DNA from: Desulfobacterales bacterium | GTDB lineage: Bacteria; Desulfobacterota; Desulfobacteria; Desulfobacterales; Desulfobacteraceae | Direction: 5' to 3' | DNA length: 6,603 bases | NCBI GenBank assembly: GCA_022361315.1 | Contig: JAKSBB010000729.1 | Coordinates: 1-6,603, forward strand | Part shown: one piece after another, positions 1 through 6,184 of the stretch | Numbering within the stretch: the first letter of the stretch is position 1 | Layout: each line of letters opens with the position of its first letter | Notes under the pieces: generated by a model | What the model saw: the letters and a program-made list of their open reading frames with translations, nothing else | Database searches by the model: none | What the model was told of the DNA's origin: nothing | Position numbers and translations under genes: made by a program

Positions 1-418
1 CCCGTACCTCTCCATTGCCCTGCCCGGCAGAATGTTTGCCCCGGCCTACAGGGGAGCCAACCTTTCCACCCGCAACCTCTCCCGCTCCGTTGAGGACGGC
101 GGTACCCTGATATCTCCCCTGGTTCCCTGGAACGCAGGCGGTGCCTATGTCACAGGCGTCCTGGGTATCGAAACCCTTGTCTACGCCCCCTTTGCCTTTG
201 CCTGCTGGCTCTCTCCGGTCATTGGCCTCATCTGGGCCCTCACCGGTAAATGCGTTCCCAAGGCCACTGAAGCGGAGAAGAAAGACTGGATCGACAACCA
301 GGATGCCGTGATGCTGGACGGCGAATTGCTGGAATGCACCCCGCCGGTTATTTCAAGAATCGAACGCAGGGCTGAAGGTGGAAGTGCCGAGTCCAGGGAA
401 TTCAGGTTTCAGGACTAA
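1..418 (+). CDS. Na+/H+ antiporter, NhaC family, C-terminal part (5' truncated by window edge)
   Basis: The reading frame is open from base 2 to the TAA at 416-418 and gives 138 visible residues. It enters from outside the window, so the ATG at 32 is an internal methionine. The segment LSRSVEDGGTLISPLVPWN (visible residues about 26-44) matches the conserved late-transmembrane signature of NhaC antiporters (LSR-x-EDGGT-x-SPL-x-PWN). NhaC proteins are inner-membrane secondary transporters that exchange cytoplasmic Na+ for external protons. Hydrophobic segments follow at about residues 46-60 and 62-82. After them comes a hydrophilic, charged tail of about 55 residues that is probably cytoplasmic and is longer than the core family needs. 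Family membership is clear, but ion specificity cannot be read from this fragment. A hairpin lies about 30 bases after the stop. The gene is 519 bases from the downstream operon and is probably a separate transcription unit. Confidence 0.85.
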   Translation, partial: PYLSIALPGRMFAPAYRGANLSTRNLSRSVEDGGTLISPLVPWNAGGAYVTGVLGIETLVYAPFAFACWLSPVIGLIWALTGKCVPKATEAEKKDWIDNQDAVMLDGELLECTPPVISRIERRAEGGSAESREFRFQD

Positions 419-446
419 TATCTGACTCAGACCGAATTTAATTTAG

Positions 447-474
447 GAGAGTCGGGTTCCCGGAACCCGCTCTC
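447..474 (+). terminator. Hairpin after the NhaC-type gene, possible terminator
   Basis: GAGAG (447-451) and CGGGTTC (453-459) pair with GAACCCG (463-469) and CTCTC (470-474). This gives a 12-bp stem with a single bulged T at 452 and a loop of 3 bases. It lies 28 bases past the stop of the antiporter gene, where a terminator would be expected. There is no T-run after the stem on either strand, so it is not a textbook intrinsic terminator. It could instead be an mRNA-stabilising 3' hairpin or part of a dispersed palindromic repeat. The stem is seen directly; the function is inferred. Confidence 0.4.
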
Positions 475-484
475 TAAACCACAA

Positions 485-511
485 CGCTCCGCCCCGCAAT
501 CTGCGGGAGCG
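485..511. repeat. Second G+C-rich imperfect hairpin
   Basis: CGCTC (485-489) pairs with GAGCG (507-511), and CCGCA (494-498) pairs with TGCGG (502-506) around an ATC loop. Bases 490-493 bulge out on the left. It lies only about 10 bases after the previous hairpin, inside a G+C-rich patch (about 447-620) that differs sharply from the A+T-rich sequence after 620. Two neighbouring palindromes in a non-coding patch resemble an intergenic repeat element, but a second copy cannot be seen in this window. Confidence 0.4.
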
Positions 512-640
512 GAGTGTATAGCTTTGTACCGTCCATGTACCTGCCACATGTAAATTCTTTTCATCACCCCCGCGGTTTCCCTGAATGGTGAAGAGCCGAG
601 GGGAGCGCCCCCATTTAAAGCCAAATTGGAAAAAAAAGTA

Positions 641-668
641 TTGACGCCGGGAAAAGATGGTGTAATAT
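641..668 (+). promoter_or_regulatory. Sigma70-like promoter P1 for the envelope operon
   Basis: TTGACG (641-646, five of six to consensus) is followed after 16 bases by TAATAT (663-668, four of six), with a TG at 661-662 just before the -10 box. Transcription would begin near 675, giving a leader of about 260 bases before the ATG at 938. It is the best -35/-10 pair in the intergenic region and points the right way for the five-gene operon. The match is seen directly; activity and target are inferred. Confidence 0.55.
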
Positions 669-865
669 CGTCAGCAATTCTTTTGCTAATTATTGAGGCG
701 GAGACAGATTCGAAGAATCTCAAAATTATTCATTTTCTTATTTCTGAAAGCGGTATTATCTATGAATTTCAAATGGTCCAAAATTCGGAATTATCCCAGT
801 AAAAAAATCGTTTATTTTTCATACCGGCATTTTATCTCCAGCGGTACCAGGTAACCTCAAGGCTG

Positions 866-900
866 TTTATGTAACGGTCCTTTATGTAAAGCGGGACCGT
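866..900. promoter_or_regulatory. Interleaved direct and inverted repeats, possible operator
   Basis: A perfect inverted repeat has ACGGTCC at 874-880 and GGACCGT at 894-900, with arm centres 20 bases apart, about two helical turns. A perfect 9-base direct repeat TTTATGTAA lies at 866-874 and 881-889, 15 bases apart, the second copy falling between the inverted arms. The block lies 38 bases upstream of the first start codon and just before a TATATT at 908-913 that could be a -10 box with a poor -35. It could bind a dimeric regulator, or form a leader hairpin in RNA starting near 675. Confidence 0.45.
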
Positions 901-913
901 ATCTATTTATATT
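885..913 (+). promoter_or_regulatory. Possible weak second promoter P2 close to the operon
   Basis: TATATT at 908-913 matches five of six bases of a -10 box. The base stretch 17 bases upstream, TGTAAA (885-890), is a poor -35 with three of six matches. A promoter here would give a leader of only about 20 bases. The right arm of the inverted repeat (894-900) falls in the spacer, so it would be activator-dependent or repressible. A+T-rich sequence makes chance -10 matches common, hence the low confidence. Confidence 0.25.
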
Positions 914-929
914 CTATCTTTGTTACAAT

Positions 930-933
930 GGAG
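930..933 (+). promoter_or_regulatory. Ribosome binding site that places the first operon start
   Basis: GGAG ends 4 bases before the ATG at 938 and 10 bases before the ATG at 944. This rules out the in-frame TTG at 920, which lies upstream of the site. The choice between 938 and 944 is not settled, since one spacing is slightly short and the other slightly long. Both leave the same signal peptide core and lipobox. Confidence 0.6.
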
Positions 934-937
934 TAAA

Positions 938-2386
938 ATGCGTATGGTCTATCAAGGAAGAAACAAGTGGAAATGCTGGCCTGTTGCTCTTTGTCTTCTA
1001 ATGCTGAGCACTGGCTGTGTCTCGTCAATCACCCAAAAAAAGGATCTGGATCAGTTTAACTCTCTCTATGCTTCAGGACAGTATAAGGCCGCTGCCGACT
1101 GTGTGAAGGCAGAGGAAAGCGAAGGGCCCGCCGACCCGGCCGATCTTCTGACCTCATTGCAGGCTGGTGTGGCTCTTAGACAGACCGGAAATTATGACGA
1201 AAGTTCTCGCCTATTTGACGATTGTGAGGAAATCATAAAACACCACAATGAAAAATATCTCATTGAAAAATCAACCGCCACAATCGGGGCAACCCTTGTA
1301 AATGATGCGATTCTTGATTACCGCGGCACAGAGTATGACGGCGTCATGGTTAATACTTATAAGGCAATGAACTTCTGGCAGCAGGGGAAACACGATCTTG
1401 CACGCATTGAGTTTAACCGTGCTCTGGACCGTCAGCGGCGGGCCAAAGAAAGGTTCGCCGCAGAAATCGCCAAGATGAAAGAAGAGATAAAGGCCCAGGA
1501 AGAAGAAAAAAATGCCAAAGCCAAGAACCAGAAAACCTCCCTCCCCAAGCTTGACATCAAAAAGAGTATCCACAATCCGGAGATTGAAAACATCCTCAAA
1601 GAAAAATATTCCAACCTCTATGAGTACCAGACCTATCCGGATTTTGTAAATCCGTTCACCACGTATCTTGCCGGCCTGTTTTTCTGGTCCCAGGGTGATC
1701 TTTCCAAGGCGGTGGATCTTCTGAAAGAAACATACGGAATGGTGGATAAAAACCCTGTGGTGATGGACGATTTTGCCGGTGTTGAAAAAAGACTCAACGG
1801 TAAAAAGGCCAAGCAGGCCCATACCTGGGTCATCTTTGAAAACGGCATGGGCCCCCAAAAAGAGGAACTCCGTGTGGACCTGCCCCTCCTTCTGCTGACG
1901 GACAAGGTACATTATACCGGTATCGCATTGCCGAAATTAGCTTTCAGAGACCGGGCGTATCCCTATCTGGAAATCAACGGCAAAAATGGTGAAGTGGAAA
2001 AAACCAGTCTCCTGGCCTGCATGGACAAGGTGGTTAAAACCGAATTCAAGAAAAAGTATAAAATCGTTGTGACCCGGGCCGTGGTTTCCGCATTGCTGAA
2101 AACATACGGACAATACATGGCTGAAAAAAAATTAGGGTCCGTGGGCGGTTTGCTAGCAGCCGCTTATCAGGGTGCCACCACCTCAGCGGACATCCGGATG
2201 TGGACTGGGCTTCCCAAGGAATTTCAGCTGGCCAAAATAAAGACGCCGAAACAGGGAGATCTGGTGCTGACGCCCCCCGGTGGAGAAAAGATCAAGGTAA
2301 AGCTCCCACCCGAAAAAAACGTATTGATCTACGTGAAAATTTCATCAGCCAATTCACCTGCCGTGGTTGATACAATTGTTATGTAA
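938..2386 (+). CDS. COG3014-like TPR-type outer-membrane lipoprotein
   Basis: The protein has 482 residues from the ATG at 938. A positively charged N-terminus, a hydrophobic core (about 14-23) and LSTGC form a lipoprotein signal with Cys27 as the modified residue. Serine at -3 is less usual than leucine. Valine, not aspartate, follows the cysteine, which favours outer-membrane sorting. Helical, TPR-like segments occur around 38-100, 135-165 and 240-268, each with a G-x-Y/H/L plus A-x-x-x-F/L pattern. Residues about 160-200 are rich in Lys, Glu and Ala and probably form a coiled coil. The stretches LDYRGTEYD (127-134), FNRALDRQRRA (159-169) and YPDFVNPFTTYLAGLFFW (233-250) fit the uncharacterised COG3014 family as I remember it, often found near YcfL and LpoB genes. 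The C-terminal third looks beta-rich. The biochemical role is unknown; a scaffold role is inference. It is the first gene of a five-gene run, and its stop is 13 bases before the next ATG. Confidence 0.75.
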   Translation: MRMVYQGRNKWKCWPVALCLLMLSTGCVSSITQKKDLDQFNSLYASGQYKAAADCVKAEESEGPADPADLLTSLQAGVALRQTGNYDESSRLFDDCEEIIKHHNEKYLIEKSTATIGATLVNDAILDYRGTEYDGVMVNTYKAMNFWQQGKHDLARIEFNRALDRQRRAKERFAAEIAKMKEEIKAQEEEKNAKAKNQKTSLPKLDIKKSIHNPEIENILKEKYSNLYEYQTYPDFVNPFTTYLAGLFFWSQGDLSKAVDLLKETYGMVDKNPVVMDDFAGVEKRLNGKKAKQAHTWVIFENGMGPQKEELRVDLPLLLLTDKVHYTGIALPKLAFRDRAYPYLEINGKNGEVEKTSLLACMDKVVKTEFKKKYKIVVTRAVVSALLKTYGQYMAEKKLGSVGGLLAAAYQGATTSADIRMWTGLPKEFQLAKIKTPKQGDLVLTPPGGEKIKVKLPPEKNVLIYVKISSANSPAVVDTIVM

Positions 2387-2387
2387 T

Positions 2388-2392
2388 GGAGG
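2388..2392 (+). promoter_or_regulatory. Strong ribosome binding site deciding the YcfL-like start
   Basis: A perfect GGAGG lies immediately after the stop of the preceding gene and 7 bases before the ATG at 2400. This fixes the start at 2400 instead of the in-frame TTG at 2367, which would overlap the upstream gene and break the signal peptide. Confidence 0.8.
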
Positions 2393-2399
2393 TAAACCT

Positions 2400-2795
2400 A
2401 TGGTGTATGGGGTACGTTCCAAGGATATGATGGTGTGGATGGTATTGTTGTTCAGTGCGGGCATCCTCATTTTCAGCTGCACTGCCACCCCCAAACCCGA
2501 TCCAAGGATAAACGTCATCGGGCACAACCCTGGAATTTCCGTCATAAATCTGAGATCCGAAGTGAATTACGGCGGACTTATGGAAGTTCAGGTCACGGGC
2601 CGAAACCACAGCACTTATTATAAACAGCTTGAATACCGGATTGTTTGGCTGGATAGCCGCGGAATTGAGATTCCGACGATTTTGTCCGCATGGGCAATGG
2701 TCCCGGCATTTGAAAGCGCTGAATTCAGATTTGTAGCAGTGTCACCCTCGCCGAGTGCCGCTGATTTTAGAATTTTGTTACGCAAGAGGAGTTAA
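2400..2795 (+). CDS. YcfL-like (DUF1425) small lipoprotein
   Basis: The protein has 131 residues. A hydrophobic stretch at about 11-26 ends in IFSC, giving a lipobox with Cys27 as the likely lipid-modified residue. Phe at -2 and Ser at -1 are acceptable but not the commonest. Threonine follows the cysteine, consistent with outer-membrane retention. The mature part, about 48-128, is beta-rich. Its pattern GGLMEVQVTGRN, then YRIVWLDSRGIEI, then FESAEFRFVAVSPSPSAADFRILLR matches YcfL/DUF1425 proteins, which adopt an immunoglobulin-like sandwich. In Escherichia coli ycfL is adjacent to lpoB, and the same neighbour follows here after a single base. The molecular function of YcfL is not established. 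The close coupling suggests co-translation with, and action beside, the LpoB-like protein. The family call is fairly confident. Confidence 0.8.
   Translation: MVYGVRSKDMMVWMVLLFSAGILIFSCTATPKPDPRINVIGHNPGISVINLRSEVNYGGLMEVQVTGRNHSTYYKQLEYRIVWLDSRGIEIPTILSAWAMVPAFESAEFRFVAVSPSPSAADFRILLRKRS
2786..2791 (+). promoter_or_regulatory. Ribosome binding site inside the end of the YcfL-like gene
   Basis: GAGGAG overlaps the last codons of the upstream gene and ends 5 bases before the ATG at 2797. This selects 2797 as the start of the LpoB-like gene and indicates translational coupling. An earlier in-frame start at 2755 lies inside the upstream gene and would put 14 extra residues before the signal peptide. 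Confidence 0.75.
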
Positions 2796-2796
2796 A

Positions 2797-3438
2797 ATGA
2801 AAACAGAAAATCCCAACAACCGTGTAAATTTTTTCAGATCATTTGTTCTGGTGATTGCAGCCGCAGTATTGTTGGTAACCGGCTGTGTGTCAACCACCCG
2901 AAATATTGATGTCAACCATGACGATGGAAGTGCTGTCATGGGGCTTGATTACCGTGATTTCCAGAAGGCGGCCGGAGATGCCACCACCTCTTTGCTCAGG
3001 TCCGGCACACTGGATAGAAATGACGGTGGCAGATATGTGTTAGCCATCTCCAGGATTATCAATGATACCACCCAAAGGGTGGACACGGATCAACTGATAA
3101 AAAAAATCCGGGTGGAACTGAGCCGTTCCGGGAAAGTCTATGTGACAACGGCAGTCAGTGCTGATGGTCCTGAAGATGCCATGTCTCTTCAGGCCAGAGA
3201 ACTTAGAAAATCCCAGGAGTTCAACCAGAAAACGGTTGCCAAGAAAGGGCAGATGATCGCACCGGACCTGAGCCTGTCCGGCAAGATCATCCAGAGAAAC
3301 CTGAAAGTGGACAGCAGCACTCAGCAGGTGGAGTACTATTTCCATCTGACCCTCACCGATATCGCGAGTGGATTGGGCATCTGGGAAGATGAAACCGTTA
3401 TCGGCAAAAGAGGAAGCAATAAATCTGTTTCCTGGTAA
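2797..3438 (+). CDS. LpoB-like lipoprotein, putative peptidoglycan synthase activator
   Basis: The protein has 213 residues. After a basic N-terminus (Arg9, Arg14), the hydrophobic stretch 16-27 leads to VTGC, so Cys30 is the lipidation site. Valine at +2 suggests the outer membrane. A globular domain of about 170 residues follows, starting near MGLDYRDF (48-55). It continues with YVLAISRIINDTTQRVDTDQL (80-100), a strand then helix typical of the LpoB/CsgG/TolB-like fold. Later parts include PDLSLSGKI (156-164) and VEYYFHLTLTDIASGLGIWEDE (178-199), matching the closing strands where LpoB ends in T-G-x-I-W. Escherichia coli LpoB activates PBP1B from the outer membrane. Here only about 18 residues separate Cys30 from the domain, and the long Pro-rich tether of the enterobacterial protein is absent. 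It may therefore act on a different partner or from a different distance. The family call is fairly confident, the exact role less so. Confidence 0.78.
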   Translation: MKTENPNNRVNFFRSFVLVIAAAVLLVTGCVSTTRNIDVNHDDGSAVMGLDYRDFQKAAGDATTSLLRSGTLDRNDGGRYVLAISRIINDTTQRVDTDQLIKKIRVELSRSGKVYVTTAVSADGPEDAMSLQARELRKSQEFNQKTVAKKGQMIAPDLSLSGKIIQRNLKVDSSTQQVEYYFHLTLTDIASGLGIWEDETVIGKRGSNKSVSW

Positions 3439-3465
3439 AGAACTCAACTATTTAAGGGGATATAG

Positions 3466-4872
3466 ATGAAAACACTGACACAAACACTTCTGGTATCTGC
3501 CACTGTTATCTTTTTTTGTCTCGGGGCTGTTGCGGCACAGGAGGCCGGCTCCGATCAGATAGCTGCACCTGTGGAAACCGTTGATACCAAGGACGTAGCC
3601 GAACAAAATACCATGTCTGACCCCAAGTCTGTACGGAGTGCCTCGGACGATATGGATGACTGGTTTGATGATGTCATGACCCGGTTCGGATTTACAGGTC
3701 CTGGTGAAAATAACGGCAAATTTATCATGACAGCCTCCCAGACGGTGATGTTGAACCCTCTGGATCCCCAATTCGGAGATGCCCTGGTCAACGGATTCGA
3801 AAAGGCCATGATAAAGGTTCAAGAGCAGTACCTTATGCAACGGTTTGGAAAAACCGTGACAGAAAAAATCCAGTCCTTTTATTCGGACCGCTCCACCGAT
3901 GCCGGGGAAATTCCTCTGCCCCAGGCCGGTGAAGAGGGCTTTATGGAAAAAGTCATGTCCCTTCTGGACAAAGGTCTGGATGTGGCGGGAAAAAAACTGG
4001 ATCAGGAACTTGTTGCACTGGGTGTGGACCCCAATGAACTTGCGAATATGCCTCCCAAAGAGCAGAAAGATCTGTTCCGGAACAAATTCTTAAGAGAGAG
4101 CATGAGGAAGGCGGCAGGAAGTATTGCCGGCCTGTTTCCTTTACAGACCCGGGTAATTATGGATGACAAGGGGCGGGCTGTTGTGGGGGTAGTGGCCATT
4201 GCCTCGCCCAAAACGCTTCAGATTGCCAGAGATATAAGGCTTGAACGTCCCAGCCTCGTGACTGGAAAGGGCCGGGATATTTCAGGCCTTCTGCCGGAGT
4301 CTTCTCAGGCTTACTTAGGTACTATGGGCGTTCGGCTCACCTATGATACAGATGGCTCCCCTGCTATTGTTTCATACGGCATCGCTTCTTATCTGCCGGA
4401 TACCGGAGATGATTACATCAATGACGAGCTAAAAGCCGAAGCCAGGTCGGCTGCGGTTTCCCTTGCCGACACACAGATTGCCGAGATCATCAACGGAACG
4501 ATGAGCGCCAAAAGTTCACGAAAAACCGGAGAAGAAACTCGAAAATTTGTAGAACGTAAGATGATCCGTGATGCGGATACGGTAGAGAGAACAGTTAAGA
4601 ATATCATCAAGATCACTCAGCGTGAAGCAAAGAGCAGAGCCAGTGCCAATCTCCAGGGTATATCAACGGTGAAAACCTGGCGTTACACCATGGAAAAGGG
4701 ACAGAAATTTGTCGGAGCGGTAAGGGTATGGAAATACAGCACCCTTGCTGCCGTAAAGTCTTTTGACAAGAAACCCAAAAAACGAACCATCAAAGTCTCA
4801 GCACCTGAAAAGAAGACCCACAAAACCTTTGAACAGACCAGCAAGGCGGTCAATTCTGCAGATGACTTTTAA
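3466..4872 (+). CDS. Secreted protein of unrecognised function, possibly DUF6844-type
   Basis: The protein has 468 residues. AAGGGGA ends 5 bases before the ATG and supports this start. A type I signal peptide is visible: Lys2, a hydrophobic core at about 8-20, and a probable cut near Ala23/Ala24. The mature chain opens with a low-complexity acidic and threonine-rich linker (25-60) and the acidic patch DDMDDWFDD (61-69). A mainly helical region follows at 105-225, including GFMEKVMSLLDKGLDVAGKKL. A beta-rich part at 226-310 has TRVIMDDKGRAVVGVVAIAS and MGVRLTYDTDGSPAIVSYGI. Residues about 320-395 are a long charged helical stretch. Then come KTWRYTMEKGQKFVGAVRVWKYS (403-425), resembling closing strands of LPP20-like domains, and a basic tail with KKPKKR. 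I half-recognise it as a DUF6844-type partner of LpoB/CsgG operons, but cannot confirm this. No lipobox and no catalytic motif are visible. It probably acts in the periplasm or at the cell surface. Confidence 0.65.
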   Translation: MKTLTQTLLVSATVIFFCLGAVAAQEAGSDQIAAPVETVDTKDVAEQNTMSDPKSVRSASDDMDDWFDDVMTRFGFTGPGENNGKFIMTASQTVMLNPLDPQFGDALVNGFEKAMIKVQEQYLMQRFGKTVTEKIQSFYSDRSTDAGEIPLPQAGEEGFMEKVMSLLDKGLDVAGKKLDQELVALGVDPNELANMPPKEQKDLFRNKFLRESMRKAAGSIAGLFPLQTRVIMDDKGRAVVGVVAIASPKTLQIARDIRLERPSLVTGKGRDISGLLPESSQAYLGTMGVRLTYDTDGSPAIVSYGIASYLPDTGDDYINDELKAEARSAAVSLADTQIAEIINGTMSAKSSRKTGEETRKFVERKMIRDADTVERTVKNIIKITQREAKSRASANLQGISTVKTWRYTMEKGQKFVGAVRVWKYSTLAAVKSFDKKPKKRTIKVSAPEKKTHKTFEQTSKAVNSADDF

Positions 4873-4887
4873 CCGCACGGAGAGATC

Positions 4888-6174
4888 ATGAAACAGCTAC
4901 TCATTGGAATCTGCCTTCTGATATTTCCCGCTCTGGGGCTTTGTGGGGAGCAGATTTCTGTTATCCGGGTGGACGGATACGGCCTGACCCACAACGAAGC
5001 CGTTCAGAACGGACTGATCGAAGCGTTGAAACAGACAAAAGGGGTGTCCATTGACGCCCGGCGGAGCATGAGCAAGAAGATTCGCAATCACTCCTTGGTG
5101 ACAGGGGCTGAGGCCACGAACCTAAGAACCATCGACAACCGCAGCCTGACCCGGGTGAAAGAAGCCACAAAAGGATTGATTCCGGAATACAAAATCCTGG
5201 ATTCCGGAGATGACGGCAGCGGTGGTCATCTGGTAAAACTGGCCGTTACAATCCACCGTTACACGACCCCCGGCATTTCCCCCAACAGCCGCAGGCGAAT
5301 TGCTGTCATTCCCTTCGATACCGCAGGTACTGCCTATGATTTCATGGGGCGGCAGGTATCAGGCCGAAAAGTATCCCGCATGTTTTCACAGAAGCTTGTG
5401 ACCAGTCTGACCCAGTCCAGAAGATTCACCGTATTAGACCGGGAGTATATGAACGCCTACCTGTCGGAAAAGAACCTGATCTTATCACCGGATGCCAGTC
5501 TGTCGGAACAGATTAAACTGGGAGAGGTCCTGGGGGCGGATTATATACTTTCCGGGGTGATTTCCCAAGCCGGGATACATCGAAAGACAAGCCGGATTCA
5601 GGTGAGCGGTGAAACCGCCACGGATATTTCAGGGTTATTTGTGGCGGATTACCGGATTATCGTTGTGGCCACCCGACAAATAAAATGGTCTGATTCTGTA
5701 TATGTGGCCATGAAAATGGATCCACCGGACCACGGGAGTGATCAAGATGTCCTGCTTGAAAACTCATTGATTGGGCAAAGTGCAGACAGGCTCGTACGGG
5801 GGGCTCTGGACAATATCTACCCGGTGAGGGTAGCCCGTATCCAGCCCAATGGCACTCTGATTATGAATCAAGGTGGAAAGGGGATGAGGCCGGGGATGAT
5901 GATGGATATCTTCCATAAAGGGCCGGATGTCATTGATGTATATTCCGGTGAGTCTTTAGGCGGCAGTGAAGATTGGGTGGCCACCATTAAAGTGACTCGA
6001 GTGACGGCGAAACTTTCATATGGAGCAGTGATTGAGGGTAGTCCTCAAGCTGTTTCACAGGGAGATATCTGCCGCCGGGTCATCAGGAACAGGAGCCCGG
6101 CTATTGAGAAGGCCGGTAAAAAAAGCAGCGCTGTAATCATGGAAAACGGTGGGGTCCGTTTACCCTATCAATAA
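4888..6174 (+). CDS. FlgT/CsgG-like three-domain periplasmic protein
   Basis: The protein has 428 residues; GGAGAG lies just before the ATG. A signal peptide covers about 1-20, with no good lipobox, since Cys19 follows LGL. Domain 1 (about 21-125), starting ISVIRVDGYGLTHNEAVQNG, resembles FlgT-N/LPP20 modules. Domain 2 (about 136-305) has the CsgG/TolB-like pattern: RRRIAVIPFD (135-144), RRFTVLDREYMNAYLSE (178-194) and LGEVLGADYILSGVI (211-225), then DYRIIVVATRQIKWSDSV. Domain 3 (about 312-398), VRVARIQPNGTLIMNQGGKG with MRPGMMMDIF, resembles the FlgT C-terminal SH3-like domain. Vibrio FlgT has the same order and builds the flagellar H-ring, while CsgG is the curli export pore. No flagellar or curli gene is near, and the long second membrane hairpin of CsgG has no obvious counterpart (272-295 is short and charged). 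A periplasmic ring or adaptor is the likelier role. It is the last gene of the operon, 15 bases after the previous stop. Confidence 0.75.
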   Translation: MKQLLIGICLLIFPALGLCGEQISVIRVDGYGLTHNEAVQNGLIEALKQTKGVSIDARRSMSKKIRNHSLVTGAEATNLRTIDNRSLTRVKEATKGLIPEYKILDSGDDGSGGHLVKLAVTIHRYTTPGISPNSRRRIAVIPFDTAGTAYDFMGRQVSGRKVSRMFSQKLVTSLTQSRRFTVLDREYMNAYLSEKNLILSPDASLSEQIKLGEVLGADYILSGVISQAGIHRKTSRIQVSGETATDISGLFVADYRIIVVATRQIKWSDSVYVAMKMDPPDHGSDQDVLLENSLIGQSADRLVRGALDNIYPVRVARIQPNGTLIMNQGGKGMRPGMMMDIFHKGPDVIDVYSGESLGGSEDWVATIKVTRVTAKLSYGAVIEGSPQAVSQGDICRRVIRNRSPAIEKAGKKSSAVIMENGGVRLPYQ

Positions 6175-6184
6175 ATCGAATCAA

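Larger units (their letters stand above)
419..937. other. 519-base intergenic region upstream of the envelope operon
   Basis: No convincing protein gene is seen here. From left to right it holds two G+C-rich hairpins (447-474 and 485-511), a sigma70-like promoter (641-668), and short hairpins that would fall in the transcribed leader. The clearest leader hairpin pairs AGATTC at 706-711 with GAATCT at 715-720 around GAA. A possible 30-codon basic reading frame follows at 762-854, and then a compact block of direct and inverted repeats at 866-900. Composition changes from G+C-rich before about 620 to strongly A+T-rich after it, as expected for the regulatory region of the operon starting at 938. 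A minus-strand open frame crosses 427-723 but lacks a good start and recognisable sequence. Confidence 0.6.

Noticed and set aside
427..723. 98-residue minus-strand open frame across the intergenic region, with an inner ATG at 562-564
   Set aside because: The frame starts with TTG, crosses the P1 promoter and both G+C-rich hairpins, and resembles no protein I know. It is more likely a by-product of the palindromic patch, although a decayed repeat-borne gene cannot be excluded.
762..854. 30-codon plus-strand frame in the leader as a real gene
   Set aside because: The ribosome binding site is weak and the frame is short enough to occur by chance; kept only as part of the leader finding.
920..937. 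TTG at 920 as start of the first operon gene
   Set aside because: The GGAG at 930-933 lies downstream of it. The ATG at 938 (or 944) has the ribosome binding site and a proper signal peptide.
1271..1912. 213-residue open frame on the minus strand
   Set aside because: It lies entirely antisense to the clear COG3014-like lipoprotein gene. It is rich in Phe and Leu from the complement of Lys/Glu codons and has no recognisable motif or start signals.
2755..2796. Upstream in-frame start for the LpoB-like gene
   Set aside because: It lies inside the YcfL-like gene, and the strong GAGGAG at 2786-2791 points to the ATG at 2797.
4888..6174. Curli export pore (CsgG) as the specific function of the last operon gene
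   Set aside because: There is no lipobox and no curli genes nearby, the domain order is FlgT-like, and the region of the second membrane hairpin is short and charged.
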